Source: Pseudoduganella danionis (GTDB lineage Bacteria; Pseudomonadota; Gammaproteobacteria; Burkholderiales; Burkholderiaceae_D). From it: a DNA stretch of 64,000 nt. A model generated the notes under the pieces. The model was given only the letters and a program-made list of their open reading frames with translations, was not told the origin of the DNA and ran no database searches. The stretch covers positions 62,001 to 126,000 of the forward strand of contig NZ_WNKW01000005.1 of assembly GCF_009720775.1 (NCBI RefSeq). Reading direction: 5' to 3'. Shown in pieces: positions 17,191 through 25,368 of the stretch; within the stretch, counting starts at the first letter, position 1; the number at the start of each line of letters is the position of its first letter. Position numbers and translations under genes: made by a program.

Positions 17191-18747
17191 ATGAAAATCA
17201 GAGCACAAATCGGCATGGTGCTGAATCTGGACAAGTGCATTGGATGCCATACCTGTTCAGTAACCTGCAAAAACGTGTGGACCAGCCGTGACGGTGTGGA
17301 ATATGCATGGTTTAACAACGTCGAAACCAAACCGGGCGTGGGTTATCCTAAACAGTGGGAAAACCAGAACAAGTGGAATGGCGGCTGGCGCCGTACCGAC
17401 GCGGGCAAGATCGAGCCGCGTCAGGGTAGCCGCCTGAAGATACTGTCGCAGATCTTCGCCAATCCTAACCTGCCACAGATCGACGAGTACTACGAGCCGT
17501 TCACCTACGACTACGAGCGCCTGCAGAATGCGCCGCTGTCGGAAACCCCACCGACTGCCCGTCCTATTTCCGTCATCACCGGCAAGAAGATGGACAAGAT
17601 CGAATGGGGCCCGAACTGGGAAGACGATCTGGGTGGCGAATTCGCCCAGCGTAGCCAGGATGCGCTGTTCGAAGGCATGCAGAAGGAGATGTACGGTACT
17701 TTCGAAAACACCTTCATGATGTACTTGCCACGTCTGTGCGAGCACTGCCTGAACCCGACCTGCGTGGCTTCGTGCCCGTCCGGTTCCGTGTACAAGCGCG
17801 AAGACGACGGCATCGTGCTGATCGATCAGGACAAGTGCCGCGGCTGGCGTATGTGCATCTCCGGCTGCCCGTACAAAAAGATCTATTACAACTGGTCGTC
17901 CGGCAAGGCCGAGAAGTGCACCTTCTGCTACCCGCGTATCGAAGCGGGCCAGCCTACCGTGTGCTCGGAAACCTGCGTGGGCCGTATCCGTTACCTCGGC
18001 GTGCTGCTGTACGATGCCGACAAGATCGAAGCAGCGGCTTCGGTGGCCGATCCGCGCGACCTGTATCCGTCGCAACTGGGTCTGTTCCTCAACCCGCACG
18101 ATCCGGAAGTGATCGCGGAAGCGCGCCGTCAGGGCATTCCTGATTCGTGGCTGGAATCGGCCAAGCGTTCGCCCGTGTACAAGATGGCGGTGGAGTGGAA
18201 GGTGGCCTTCCCGCTGCACCCTGAATACCGTACGCTGCCGATGGTGTGGTACATCCCGCCACTGTCGCCTATCCAGGCTGCGGCCGAATCTGGCCGTCTG
18301 GGCAAGAACGGCATCCTGCCGGATACCTCCAGCCTGCGTATCCCGGTACAGTATCTGGCCAACCTGCTGACGGCAGGCGACCAGCGTCCTGTGCTGACGG
18401 CACTGGACCGCATGCTGGCCATGCGTGCCTATATGCGCAGCAAGCATGTAGCGCCGACGCCGGATCTGGAAGTGCTGAAACAGGTCGGTCTGGAGCCAGC
18501 CATGGTGGAAGACATGTACCACATCATGGCAATTGCGAACTACGAAGACCGCTTCGTGATTCCAAGCAGCCACAAGGAAATGGCCGAGGACAGCTTCAAC
18601 GAGAAGGGCAGCTGCGGCTTCAGCTTCGGCAACGGTTGCTCGGATGGCGTCAGCGATGCCAGCCTGTTCGGCAAGCGCAAGCACGGCTCGGAAATCTTCA
18701 TGATGATGCCGAAATCGCGTAAGAAAAAGGAGAACCTCGATGTCTGA
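17191..18747 (+). CDS. narH: respiratory nitrate reductase beta subunit
   Basis: The 518-residue iron-sulfur subunit passing electrons from NarI hemes to NarG. Four cysteine groups are visible: Cys16, 19, 22 and 26 (CIGCHTCSVTC), CEHCLNPTCVASC, CRGWRMCISGC (the Trp marks the 3Fe-4S cluster) and CTFCYPR...CSETC. The chosen ATG (MKIRAQIGMVLNLDKCIGC) gives the same cysteine numbering as E. coli NarH and has GGAG upstream, 19 bp after narG. An earlier in-frame ATG inside narG is rejected. Confidence 0.98.
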   Translation: MKIRAQIGMVLNLDKCIGCHTCSVTCKNVWTSRDGVEYAWFNNVETKPGVGYPKQWENQNKWNGGWRRTDAGKIEPRQGSRLKILSQIFANPNLPQIDEYYEPFTYDYERLQNAPLSETPPTARPISVITGKKMDKIEWGPNWEDDLGGEFAQRSQDALFEGMQKEMYGTFENTFMMYLPRLCEHCLNPTCVASCPSGSVYKREDDGIVLIDQDKCRGWRMCISGCPYKKIYYNWSSGKAEKCTFCYPRIEAGQPTVCSETCVGRIRYLGVLLYDADKIEAAASVADPRDLYPSQLGLFLNPHDPEVIAEARRQGIPDSWLESAKRSPVYKMAVEWKVAFPLHPEYRTLPMVWYIPPLSPIQAAAESGRLGKNGILPDTSSLRIPVQYLANLLTAGDQRPVLTALDRMLAMRAYMRSKHVAPTPDLEVLKQVGLEPAMVEDMYHIMAIANYEDRFVIPSSHKEMAEDSFNEKGSCGFSFGNGCSDGVSDASLFGKRKHGSEIFMMMPKSRKKKENLDV

Positions 18748-19405
18748 AGCTCAAGCCTCCACGCAAGGCTTCCAGCTGCTCTCCATCCTGCTGCAGTATC
18801 CGGAAGCGGAACTGCTGCAGGAGCGCGAAGCGCTGCAAGCCCTGATCCCGCGTAACTGGCAGGGCGCGCTGGCGCCGCTGTTCACCCATCTGGGCGAGAC
18901 GGCACTGATCGACCTGCAGCAGCAATATGTGATGACGTTTGACCGCAACCCGTCGCATTCGCTGCACCTGTTCGAGCATATCCATGGCGAATCGCGTGAC
19001 CGCGGTCAGGCCATGGTGGACCTGCTGGCCGAATACAGCCGTCATGGTCTGCAGATGGTGGGTGACGATCTGCCCGACTACGTGCCGCTGTTCCTCGAAT
19101 TCCTGTCGTTGCAGGATGAAGCGGAAGCCGAGCGCCTGCTGGGCGACGCGATCCACGTGCTCGCTTACATCGGCCGCAAGCTGCGCGCCAATGGCAGCCC
19201 GTACGCCTGCGTGTTCGAACTGCTGCAGACGCTGACCAATGTGGTGGCGGAAGAGCTGAGCGAACCGCCGGTGCGCGATATGGATGAAGCGCTGGAAACT
19301 TTCGGCCCCGGCGCCGATGGTATCGAGCCGCTGCTGAAACCGCGCATGGATGGTAGCCATCCCGTCAATTTCTATCCCAAGGCGGCAGCGCCGCAGCGTC
19401 ACTGA
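18740..19405 (+). CDS. narJ: nitrate reductase assembly chaperone
   Basis: A 221-residue all-helical chaperone of the NarJ/TorD family, needed to insert the molybdenum cofactor into NarG before the complex docks on NarI. Markers include FQLLSILLQYPEAEL near the start and YVMTFDRNPSHSLHLFEHIHGESRDRGQAMVDL at about 60-95, the NarJ signature. The ATG overlaps the last 8 bases of narH, behind AAGGAG, so translation is coupled. Not part of the mature enzyme. Confidence 0.96.
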   Translation: MSEAQASTQGFQLLSILLQYPEAELLQEREALQALIPRNWQGALAPLFTHLGETALIDLQQQYVMTFDRNPSHSLHLFEHIHGESRDRGQAMVDLLAEYSRHGLQMVGDDLPDYVPLFLEFLSLQDEAEAERLLGDAIHVLAYIGRKLRANGSPYACVFELLQTLTNVVAEELSEPPVRDMDEALETFGPGADGIEPLLKPRMDGSHPVNFYPKAAAPQRH

Positions 19406-19416
19406 AGGAGAGCGCC

Positions 19417-20100
19417 ATGAACTATCTGCATCAATTCTTATTTGGAATCTATCCATATATCGCGCTGGCGATCTTCCTGCTCGGTAGCCTGATCCGCTTC
19501 GACCGTGAACAGTACACCTGGAAGTCGGAATCCAGCCAGGTGTTCCACACGGGCATGCTGCGTCTGGGCAGCCCGCTGTTCCACATCGGCGTGCTGGGCC
19601 TGTTCTTCGGCCACGCTGCCGGTCTGCTGACCCCGGTGTGGGTGTGGGATGCGCTCGGTGTCGAACACGGCACCAAGCAGCTGGTCGCAATGGTGGCGGG
19701 TGGCACCATGGGCTCGCTGTGCCTGATCGGCCTGCTGATGCTGCTGGGCCGCCGTCTGAGCAACGAGCGTGTGGCTGCCCGTAGCACCTGGAAAGACAAG
19801 CTGGTTCTGCTGTGGCTGCTCGCAACTCTGCTGCTGGGCCTGTCTTCGATCTTCGTCTCGGCTGGCCACATGGACGGCCACATGATGGTGCTGCTGATGG
19901 GCTGGGCACAACATATCGTGACCTTCCGTGGCGATGCTGCCGACCTGATCCTGACTGCGCCGCTGATCTTCAAGCTGCACCTGTTCATGGGCATGTCGCT
20001 GTTCGTAATCTTCCCGTTCACCCGTCTGGTGCACGTGTGGAGCGGTTTCGGCGCTGTCACCTATCTGGGTCGCGCCTATCAGCTGGTACGTCCACGCTAA
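19417..20100 (+). CDS. narI: respiratory nitrate reductase gamma subunit
   Basis: A 227-residue membrane anchor with five predicted helices that carries two b hemes and oxidises quinol. His residues suited to heme binding lie in FHIGVLGLFFGHAAGLL and in FKLHLFMGMSLFVIFPFTRLVHVWSG. The N-terminus YLHQFLFGIYPYIALAIFLLGSLIRF is typical. AAGGAG precedes the ATG, 11 bp after narJ. The parvulin gene begins 9 bp downstream, with its ribosome site overlapping the narI stop. Confidence 0.97.
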   Translation: MNYLHQFLFGIYPYIALAIFLLGSLIRFDREQYTWKSESSQVFHTGMLRLGSPLFHIGVLGLFFGHAAGLLTPVWVWDALGVEHGTKQLVAMVAGGTMGSLCLIGLLMLLGRRLSNERVAARSTWKDKLVLLWLLATLLLGLSSIFVSAGHMDGHMMVLLMGWAQHIVTFRGDAADLILTAPLIFKLHLFMGMSLFVIFPFTRLVHVWSGFGAVTYLGRAYQLVRPR

Positions 20101-20109
20101 GGAGTCATC

Positions 20110-20856
20110 ATGGGTATCTCAGTTAATGGTGTAGATGTAGCCGATCGCGAGATCGAAGCGGAGCTGGTACACCACCAGCAGGCGGCCAATCCGGTGCAAT
20201 CGGCTGTGCATGAAGTAATCCTGCGCCGGGTGCTGCTGCAGGAAGCGGCAGCGCTGGGCATACAGGCCGACGATGAGGACGATCGCATCGAAGCCCTGTT
20301 TGCGCAGGAAGTGAAAGTGCCGCTGGCCGACGATGAAGCCTGTCTGCGCTATTACATGAGTCAGCCCGAGCGTTTCCGTAGCGGCGATCTGGTGGAAGCC
20401 CGCCACATCCTGTTCCAGGTAACGCCGACCGCGCCACTCGACATGCTGCGCCAGACGGCTGAGCTGATCCTGGCCGAGCTGCAAGCCCGGCCCGAACGCT
20501 TCGAGGAACTGGCCGCACAGTATTCCAACTGTCCGTCCGGCGCCATAGGCGGCAATCTGGGGCAACTGGGGCGGGGCGCTTGCGTGCCCGAGTTCGAGGA
20601 CCTGCTGTTCCGCCTGCAGGAAGGCGAGCTGGCAGGGCGGCTGCTGGAAACCCGCTTCGGTCTGCACATCGTGCAGGTGAAGCGGCGGGTGGCTGGCGAG
20701 GTGATTCCGTACGCCACCGTACGGGCCCAGATTGCCGATGAACTGCAGCGGCAAGCGTGGCAGCGTGCGCTGCACCAGTATCTGCACATTCTGGTCGGCC
20801 GTGCCGGCATCGAAGGGATCACGCTGGAAGGCGCGCAATCGCCATTGGTACAGTAA
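20110..20856 (+). CDS. parvulin-type peptidyl-prolyl isomerase of the nar operon
   Basis: A 248-residue protein with a PpiC-type rotamase domain at about 95-205 (EARHILFQVTPT, then GAIGGNLGQLGRGACVPEFEDLLFRLQEGE and RFGLHIVQVKRRV). The N-terminal helical region resembles NifM/SurA-like chaperones. There is no signal peptide, so it should be cytoplasmic. Directly following narI, it probably assists folding or maturation of the nitrate reductase; parvulins at this place are common in betaproteobacterial nar operons. The client protein is not demonstrated. AAGGAG precedes the ATG. Confidence 0.85.
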   Translation: MGISVNGVDVADREIEAELVHHQQAANPVQSAVHEVILRRVLLQEAAALGIQADDEDDRIEALFAQEVKVPLADDEACLRYYMSQPERFRSGDLVEARHILFQVTPTAPLDMLRQTAELILAELQARPERFEELAAQYSNCPSGAIGGNLGQLGRGACVPEFEDLLFRLQEGELAGRLLETRFGLHIVQVKRRVAGEVIPYATVRAQIADELQRQAWQRALHQYLHILVGRAGIEGITLEGAQSPLVQ

Positions 20857-20886
20857 GCATCTTCTACAATCTGTCGTAGCAAACCG

Positions 20887-20924
20887 CGTAGCCGGCCTAG
20901 CCTGAAAGGACTAGGCCGGCTACG
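20887..20924. terminator. strong hairpin with CTAG dyad after the nar operon
   Basis: A 14-bp perfect stem, CGTAGCCGGCCTAG and complement, with a 10-nt loop CCTGAAAGGA, 30 bp after the parvulin stop. No T run follows. The inner part, CTAGCCTGAAAGGACTAG (20897-20914), is another CTAG-N10-CTAG dyad, 82 bp before moaA. It may act as transcript end for narGHJI-ppi, as a control site for moaA, or both. Confidence 0.6.
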
Positions 20925-20995
20925 TCGTCATGGGCAGTTTCAGCGCGCGCGTGCGACGTTAAAATGAAGCATCCCAATCAGACAGGAGTGCGCCG

Positions 20996-22024
20996 ATGTC
21001 AGGCGAACTTTTCCCCACCGCAGGCACCGTCCTGCAGCCGCAGACCCCGCGCCTGAGCGACCGCTTTGGCCGCAGCATCGACTATCTGCGCGTGTCCGTG
21101 ACCGACCGCTGCGATCTGCGTTGCACCTATTGCATGCCTAGCGACTTCAAAGGCTATGAAGACCCGCCGGACTGGCTCAGCTTCGACGAAATCGAACGGG
21201 TGGTGGCCGCGTTTGCCCGCCTCGGCACCTCGCGTGTGCGCCTGACGGGTGGCGAACCGCTGACGCGCCGTGGCGTGACGCAGCTGGCGGGCCGGCTGTC
21301 GGCCTTGCCCGGCCTGCGCGACCTGTCACTGTCCACCAATGGCACGCGGCTGGCGCGCTACGCCGACGAGCTGTATGCAGCGGGCGTGAGCCGGGTGAAT
21401 GTCAGCCTCGATACGCTGGACCGTGACTGCATGAAAGGCATTACGGGGCGCGACTGCCTGCCGTCCGTGCTGGCCGGCCTGCAGGCGGCCAAGGCCGCCG
21501 GCCTCGCTCCCATCAAAATCAATATGGTGGCCATGCGCGGCGTCAACGATGCCGAGATCGATGCCGTGGCCGCATTCTGCATAGAACAGCATTTCGTACT
21601 GCGCCTGATCGAAGTGATGCCCATGGGCGAAACGGGGCGCAATACGGCTTACCTGAATCTGGGCCCCGTGCAGGAGCGCCTGGCGCGCCGTTTCGATCTG
21701 CGTCCGCAGGCGCTCGAAATCGGCGGCGGCCCGGCCCGCTACTGGAGCACGCCTGATGGCAGTGCCGCGATCGGCTATATCACGCCCTTGTCGCAGCATT
21801 TCTGCGCCACTTGCAACCGCGTGCGGCTGTCGGTCGATGGCACGCTCTATCTGTGTCTGGGGCAGGAGCAGCAATATCCGCTGCGTCCGCTGCTGCGCGG
21901 CGGTGCCAGCGATGCCGAGCTGGAAGCGGCAATTCGCGCGGCGATCGAGCTGAAGCCGGAGCAACATGACTTCGGCCGCCAGCCAGAGAAAATTATCCGA
22001 TTCATGTCGCAGACGGGCGGCTAG
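20996..22024 (+). CDS. moaA: GTP 3',8-cyclase (molybdopterin synthesis)
   Basis: A 342-residue radical SAM enzyme for the first step of molybdenum cofactor synthesis, making cyclic pyranopterin from GTP with MoaC. The N-terminal cluster motif is CDLRCTYC with RLTGGEPLTRRG for SAM; the C-terminal cluster cysteines are in CATCNRVRLSVDGTLYLC; the chain ends in the Gly-Gly (SQTGG) needed for activity. AGGAG precedes the ATG. Its place between nar structural genes and narXL suggests a dedicated copy feeding nitrate reductase. Confidence 0.95.
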   Translation: MSGELFPTAGTVLQPQTPRLSDRFGRSIDYLRVSVTDRCDLRCTYCMPSDFKGYEDPPDWLSFDEIERVVAAFARLGTSRVRLTGGEPLTRRGVTQLAGRLSALPGLRDLSLSTNGTRLARYADELYAAGVSRVNVSLDTLDRDCMKGITGRDCLPSVLAGLQAAKAAGLAPIKINMVAMRGVNDAEIDAVAAFCIEQHFVLRLIEVMPMGETGRNTAYLNLGPVQERLARRFDLRPQALEIGGGPARYWSTPDGSAAIGYITPLSQHFCATCNRVRLSVDGTLYLCLGQEQQYPLRPLLRGGASDAELEAAIRAAIELKPEQHDFGRQPEKIIRFMSQTGG

Positions 22025-22077
22025 CAGCCATGCTGCACCGTGTATACTGAATGACGTATTGCATCAACGGAGCAGCC

Positions 22078-22125
22078 ATGCGCTATTCAATTTCCTTATA
22101 TTTCCGCTGCGGGCAGGCCCACTGA
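22078..22125 (+). CDS. possible 15-codon leader ORF coupled to narX
   Basis: A short frame, MRYSISLYFRCGQAH and stop, with a good ribosome site (ACGGAG, 6 bp before the ATG). Its stop overlaps the narX start as TGATG. The narX ATG itself has no convincing ribosome site, so narX translation may depend on ribosomes finishing this ORF. The possible -10 element TATACT lies at about 22043. Too short to judge by coding statistics. Confidence 0.4.
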   Translation: MRYSISLYFRCGQAH

Positions 22126-24065
22126 TGGCGCTGCCCACTCTGTTCGCCAACTGGCACAAGCTGTCGACCCGTATCGTCGGCTTGCTGCTGAGTTTCCTCG
22201 CCGTCGCCCTGCTGGTGATAGGCTCGACCCTGCTGCTGTCCTGGCAGCTGGAAGGCAGTGCTGCGGCCATTAATGTAGCCGGTAGCTTGCGGATGGATAG
22301 CTATCGCATGGCCATGCTGGCCGGTCAGGTCGATGATGTGGGTGCTGATCCGCGTACGCGCGAACATCTGCTCTACCAGTTGCAGGGCATGGAAGAAAAG
22401 CTGCAACTACTGCAGCGTGGCGACCCGCAGCGGCCGCTGTTCCTGCCGCCTACCGCGTCGATCCGCGACATGTTCGGCGGCGTGCTGCAGCAATGGCGTA
22501 CCGAGCTCGCACCGCAAGCGCATGATTGGCTGGGCCAGTCCAGCGCGACCCCGGCCAGCGTGCGCGCGTTGCAGCAGCGTAGCGAACGCTTTGTTGCGCG
22601 CGTGGATGAGCTGGTGCAGCGTATCGAGCGCGATAGCGAGAACCGCACGTTCTGGCTGCGTGCTTCGCAGCTAACGCTGCTGGGGCTGGCACTGGTGGGC
22701 ACGGTCAGCATCATCTATCTGCTGTTCGACATGATCGTCGCGCCTGTGACGCGGCTGCAGGGCGGTCTGGAGCGCATGCGCGAAAAGGATTTCGGCGTGC
22801 GCCTGCCGGTGGACCGTAACGATGAGTTCGGTATGCTGGCCAGCGGCTTCAACCAGATGGCCGACCGGCTGCAGTCGGTCTATGGCAATCTGGAACAGAT
22901 GGTCAGCGTCAAGACGCAGGCGCTGGAGCAGCAGAATCACGAACTGGCGCTGCTATACGATAGCGCCGCCTTCCTGCAGCAGCCGCAGCCGGCCGAAGCC
23001 ATGTGCCGCGGCTTCCTGCAGCGCATCAGCGACTATTTCAGCGCCGATGGCGGCACCGTGCGCATCCTCGACCCGATACAGGGCAATATGCATATGCTGG
23101 TGTCGCAGGGCATTTCCGAGCGTCTGGTGGAAACCGAGCGCTGTCTGAAGGTGGGCGACTGCCTGTGCGGCGATGCCGTGGTCAAGAAAGTGGCGGTGAT
23201 CCACGACCTGCGCAAGCTCGATCGCGGCCACCAGCTGGAATGCCACAAGGAAGGTTTTGCCACCGTCTCCATCTTCCATGTGTATGCCCAGCAGCAGCAT
23301 CTGGGCTTTTTCAATCTGCACTTCCGCAAGGCGACCGAGTTCAGCCCGGCCCAGACGGCGCTGCTGGAAACGCTGGGCCAGCTGCTCGGCACGGCCATCG
23401 AAAACCAGCGGCTGGAAGGGCGTTCGCGCCAGCTGGCCGTATCCGAAGAACGCAATCTGGTGGCGCAAGGCTTGCACGACAGCATAGCGCAGGGCTTGAA
23501 CTTCCTGAACCTGCAGGTGCAGATGCTGGAGCAGTCCATGCAGCAGCGTCAGTGGGAAGAAGTAGAGAGCATCGTGCCGGCGCTGCGTGCGGGCGTGGAC
23601 GAGAGCTATCAGGATGTGCGCGAACTGCTGCACAACTTCCGCACGCGTTTGCAGGAAGGCAATTTGCTCAGTTCGCTGGAAGCCGTGGTGGAGAAATTCC
23701 GCCGCCAGAGCGGCATCACGGTCGATATCGTGGCCGAGACGCAGGGGCCGCCTTTCCCTAGCGAGCAGCAGTTGCAATTGCTGTTCATCGTGCAGGAAGC
23801 GCTGTCGAATGTGCGCAAGCATGCGGCTGCCAGCCGGGTCTGGGTCAAGCTGGATGACCGCGACGATTTTGTGCTCAGCATCCGCGACAATGGCCACGGC
23901 TTCGAACCGGCTGCGCTCGATACGCTGGGCGACTCCCATGTGGGCATACACATCATGCGCGAGCGGGCAGCCCGTATAGCTGCCGACCTCAGCGTGCGTT
24001 CGCAGCCGGGGCAAGGCACGGAGGTGATCTTGCATCTGGCCCGGGCCCAGCGCCGCGCAGCTTGA
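22125..24065 (+). CDS. narX: nitrate/nitrite sensor histidine kinase
   Basis: A 646-residue membrane sensor. The first transmembrane helix (about 15-39) is followed by the nitrate-binding P-box at 47-63 (AAINVAGSLRMDSYRMA), then a periplasmic helical bundle, a second helix, a HAMP domain, and a GAF-like module with the cysteine cluster GDCLCG and ECHKEG. Next come a HisKA_3 domain with the phospho-acceptor His in GLHDSIAQ and an HATPase domain (NVRKHAAASRVWV, DNGHGFEP). I chose MALPTLF over an upstream in-frame start because the extension overlaps moaA and is not sensor-like. Partner of NarL, 40 bp downstream. Confidence 0.94.
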   Translation: MALPTLFANWHKLSTRIVGLLLSFLAVALLVIGSTLLLSWQLEGSAAAINVAGSLRMDSYRMAMLAGQVDDVGADPRTREHLLYQLQGMEEKLQLLQRGDPQRPLFLPPTASIRDMFGGVLQQWRTELAPQAHDWLGQSSATPASVRALQQRSERFVARVDELVQRIERDSENRTFWLRASQLTLLGLALVGTVSIIYLLFDMIVAPVTRLQGGLERMREKDFGVRLPVDRNDEFGMLASGFNQMADRLQSVYGNLEQMVSVKTQALEQQNHELALLYDSAAFLQQPQPAEAMCRGFLQRISDYFSADGGTVRILDPIQGNMHMLVSQGISERLVETERCLKVGDCLCGDAVVKKVAVIHDLRKLDRGHQLECHKEGFATVSIFHVYAQQQHLGFFNLHFRKATEFSPAQTALLETLGQLLGTAIENQRLEGRSRQLAVSEERNLVAQGLHDSIAQGLNFLNLQVQMLEQSMQQRQWEEVESIVPALRAGVDESYQDVRELLHNFRTRLQEGNLLSSLEAVVEKFRRQSGITVDIVAETQGPPFPSEQQLQLLFIVQEALSNVRKHAAASRVWVKLDDRDDFVLSIRDNGHGFEPAALDTLGDSHVGIHIMRERAARIAADLSVRSQPGQGTEVILHLARAQRRAA

Positions 24066-24105
24066 ATAGCGTGTTTTAACAGGATTTCAACGGAGAGTTT
24101 TTTGC

Positions 24106-24771
24106 ATGGATACACCGGACACCCCCATCAGCGTGCTGCTGGTCGACGATCACACCCTGTTCCGCAGCGGCATACGTTCGCTGCTGCAGCGCCATGCCGA
24201 TTTTGCCGTGGTGGGCGAAGCGGCCGATGGCGTGGAAGGCATCAAGCGGGCACAGCAGCTGAAGCCGCAGGTCATCCTGCTGGACCTGAACATGCCCGGC
24301 ATGTCGGGGCTGGAAACCCTGCAGTTGCTGCTGCAGGATTGTCCCGATAGCGCGGTCGTGATGCTGACCGTGTCGGAAGATGCGGAAGACCTCAGCACAG
24401 CGCTGCGCGCCGGAGCCAGCGGCTATCTGCTGAAGAATATCGATACCGATTACCTGACCCGTGCGATCCGCCGTGCGGCGGCGGGCGAAACCGTGGTGGC
24501 GGAAGCCATGACGGCCAAGCTGGTGGCCCAGTTGCAGGGCGGTGCTGCGCCGGCCGCCGCGTCGGAACTGGACAAGCTGACGCCGCGCGAGCGCGAGATA
24601 CTCGATTGCCTGGCCCGTGGCGGCAGCAACAAGAGCATTGCCCGTACGCTGGAACTGGCTGAATCGACCGTCAAGATCCATGTGCAGAATGTACTGAAGA
24701 AGCTCAAGCTCAGCAGCCGGGTGCAGGCTGCCGTGTATGCCGTCGAACATCGGCGTCAGAGCGGCGCCTGA
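24106..24771 (+). CDS. narL: nitrate response regulator
   Basis: A 221-residue two-component regulator with a receiver domain (about 8-125; acidic DD at 14-15, phospho-acceptor Asp60 in VILLDLNMPGMSG, Lys in GYLLKNI) and a LuxR-type helix-turn-helix (about 155-215; LTPREREILDCLARGGSNKSIARTLELAESTVKIHVQNVLKKL). It belongs to the NarL/NarP group and follows narX. It is the natural candidate to bind the CTAG-type dyads before narK1 and narG. A hairpin follows the gene. Confidence 0.95.
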   Translation: MDTPDTPISVLLVDDHTLFRSGIRSLLQRHADFAVVGEAADGVEGIKRAQQLKPQVILLDLNMPGMSGLETLQLLLQDCPDSAVVMLTVSEDAEDLSTALRAGASGYLLKNIDTDYLTRAIRRAAAGETVVAEAMTAKLVAQLQGGAAPAAASELDKLTPREREILDCLARGGSNKSIARTLELAESTVKIHVQNVLKKLKLSSRVQAAVYAVEHRRQSGA

Positions 24772-24813
24772 GGCGCCAGCGAATAGGAACTAGATAGCGG
24801 GGGCGGAAATAGC

Positions 24814-24837
24814 AACGGAGCGCCGCAGCGCTCCGTT
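24814..24837. terminator. hairpin between narL and the HMA-like gene
   Basis: AACGGAGCGC-CGCA-GCGCTCCGTT, a perfect 10-bp stem with a 4-nt loop, 43 bp after narL and 50 bp before the end of the convergent gene. No T run on either side, so it is a probable bidirectional terminator on shape and position alone. Confidence 0.6.
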
Positions 24838-24887
24838 CATGGCTGCACAGGCCTGGGCCCGTGCCAGCTGTAGGCCTGCTGCAGGCA

Positions 24888-25166
24888 TTAGCCGCCGCAG
24901 CAACCACCGCAGCAACCACCGGCGCGCGCAGCAGTCTGCGGAGCGGCAGCACCAGCCGATACATAGCTGGGATAGCCAGCAGCTTCGAGGCTGGCCGTCA
25001 TGCGCAGGGGCGAGGTGCGGCTTTCATCGAACTGGACGCTGGCGAGGCAGTCGCGCAGGGACACGCGTACTTCTTCCACGCCGCTGAGTTTCAGCAGAAT
25101 TTGGGTAATGGTATCGGCACTACCTTCGTCTTCCATCTTTTCGATATTGATAACCGTGTTTTGCAT
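24888..25166 (-). CDS. HMA-like protein with CCGGCCGG tail
   Basis: A 92-residue protein. Residues 3-68 follow the beta-alpha-beta-beta-alpha-beta pattern of heavy-metal-associated domains (VINIEKMEDEGSADTI, GVEEVRVSLRDCLASVQFD, LRMTASLEAAGYPSY), but the usual CxxC loop is replaced by MEDEGSA without cysteine. Instead the C-terminus ends GGCCGGCCGG, with Cys85, 86, 89 and 90, after an Ala-rich linker; Cys40 is internal. It may bind a metal or Fe-S species through that tail. It is divergent from nnrS and shares a control region with an FNR-type box. Function unknown. Confidence 0.75.
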   Translation of the reverse strand: MQNTVINIEKMEDEGSADTITQILLKLSGVEEVRVSLRDCLASVQFDESRTSPLRMTASLEAAGYPSYVSAGAAAPQTAARAGGCCGGCCGG

Positions 25167-25273
25167 GATTCGTCCTTCTGTGTCATAAAGTTTTGTTTGC
25201 AGCGTTAGACTAAGCGAAACCGCGCCCGCTGGCTATGCGTTGGCTGCGTAATTGCGGGAAGAATCTGAATTTC

Positions 25274-25287
25274 TTGATCTGGATTAT
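25274..25287. promoter_or_regulatory. FNR/Dnr-type box between the HMA-like gene and nnrS
   Basis: TTGAT-CTGG-ATTAT: a perfect left half and a degenerate right half of TTGAT-N4-ATCAA. It lies 88 bp before the chosen nnrS start and 114 bp before the HMA-like gene. An ORF extension of nnrS runs through this box, which argues for the later start. Confidence 0.55.
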
Positions 25288-25368
25288 CGAACTCCATGGG
25301 CCAACTACCGTTTTGGGCCATTAAGTCCGACAATGCCAGCCGTATCTCAAACTGAAAACTTGATCATC

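Noticed and set aside
13386..17330. A 1314-codon open frame antisense to narG
   Set aside because: It mirrors narG codon positions, has low-complexity composition with no domains or ribosome site, and narG is certain from its conserved ligands.
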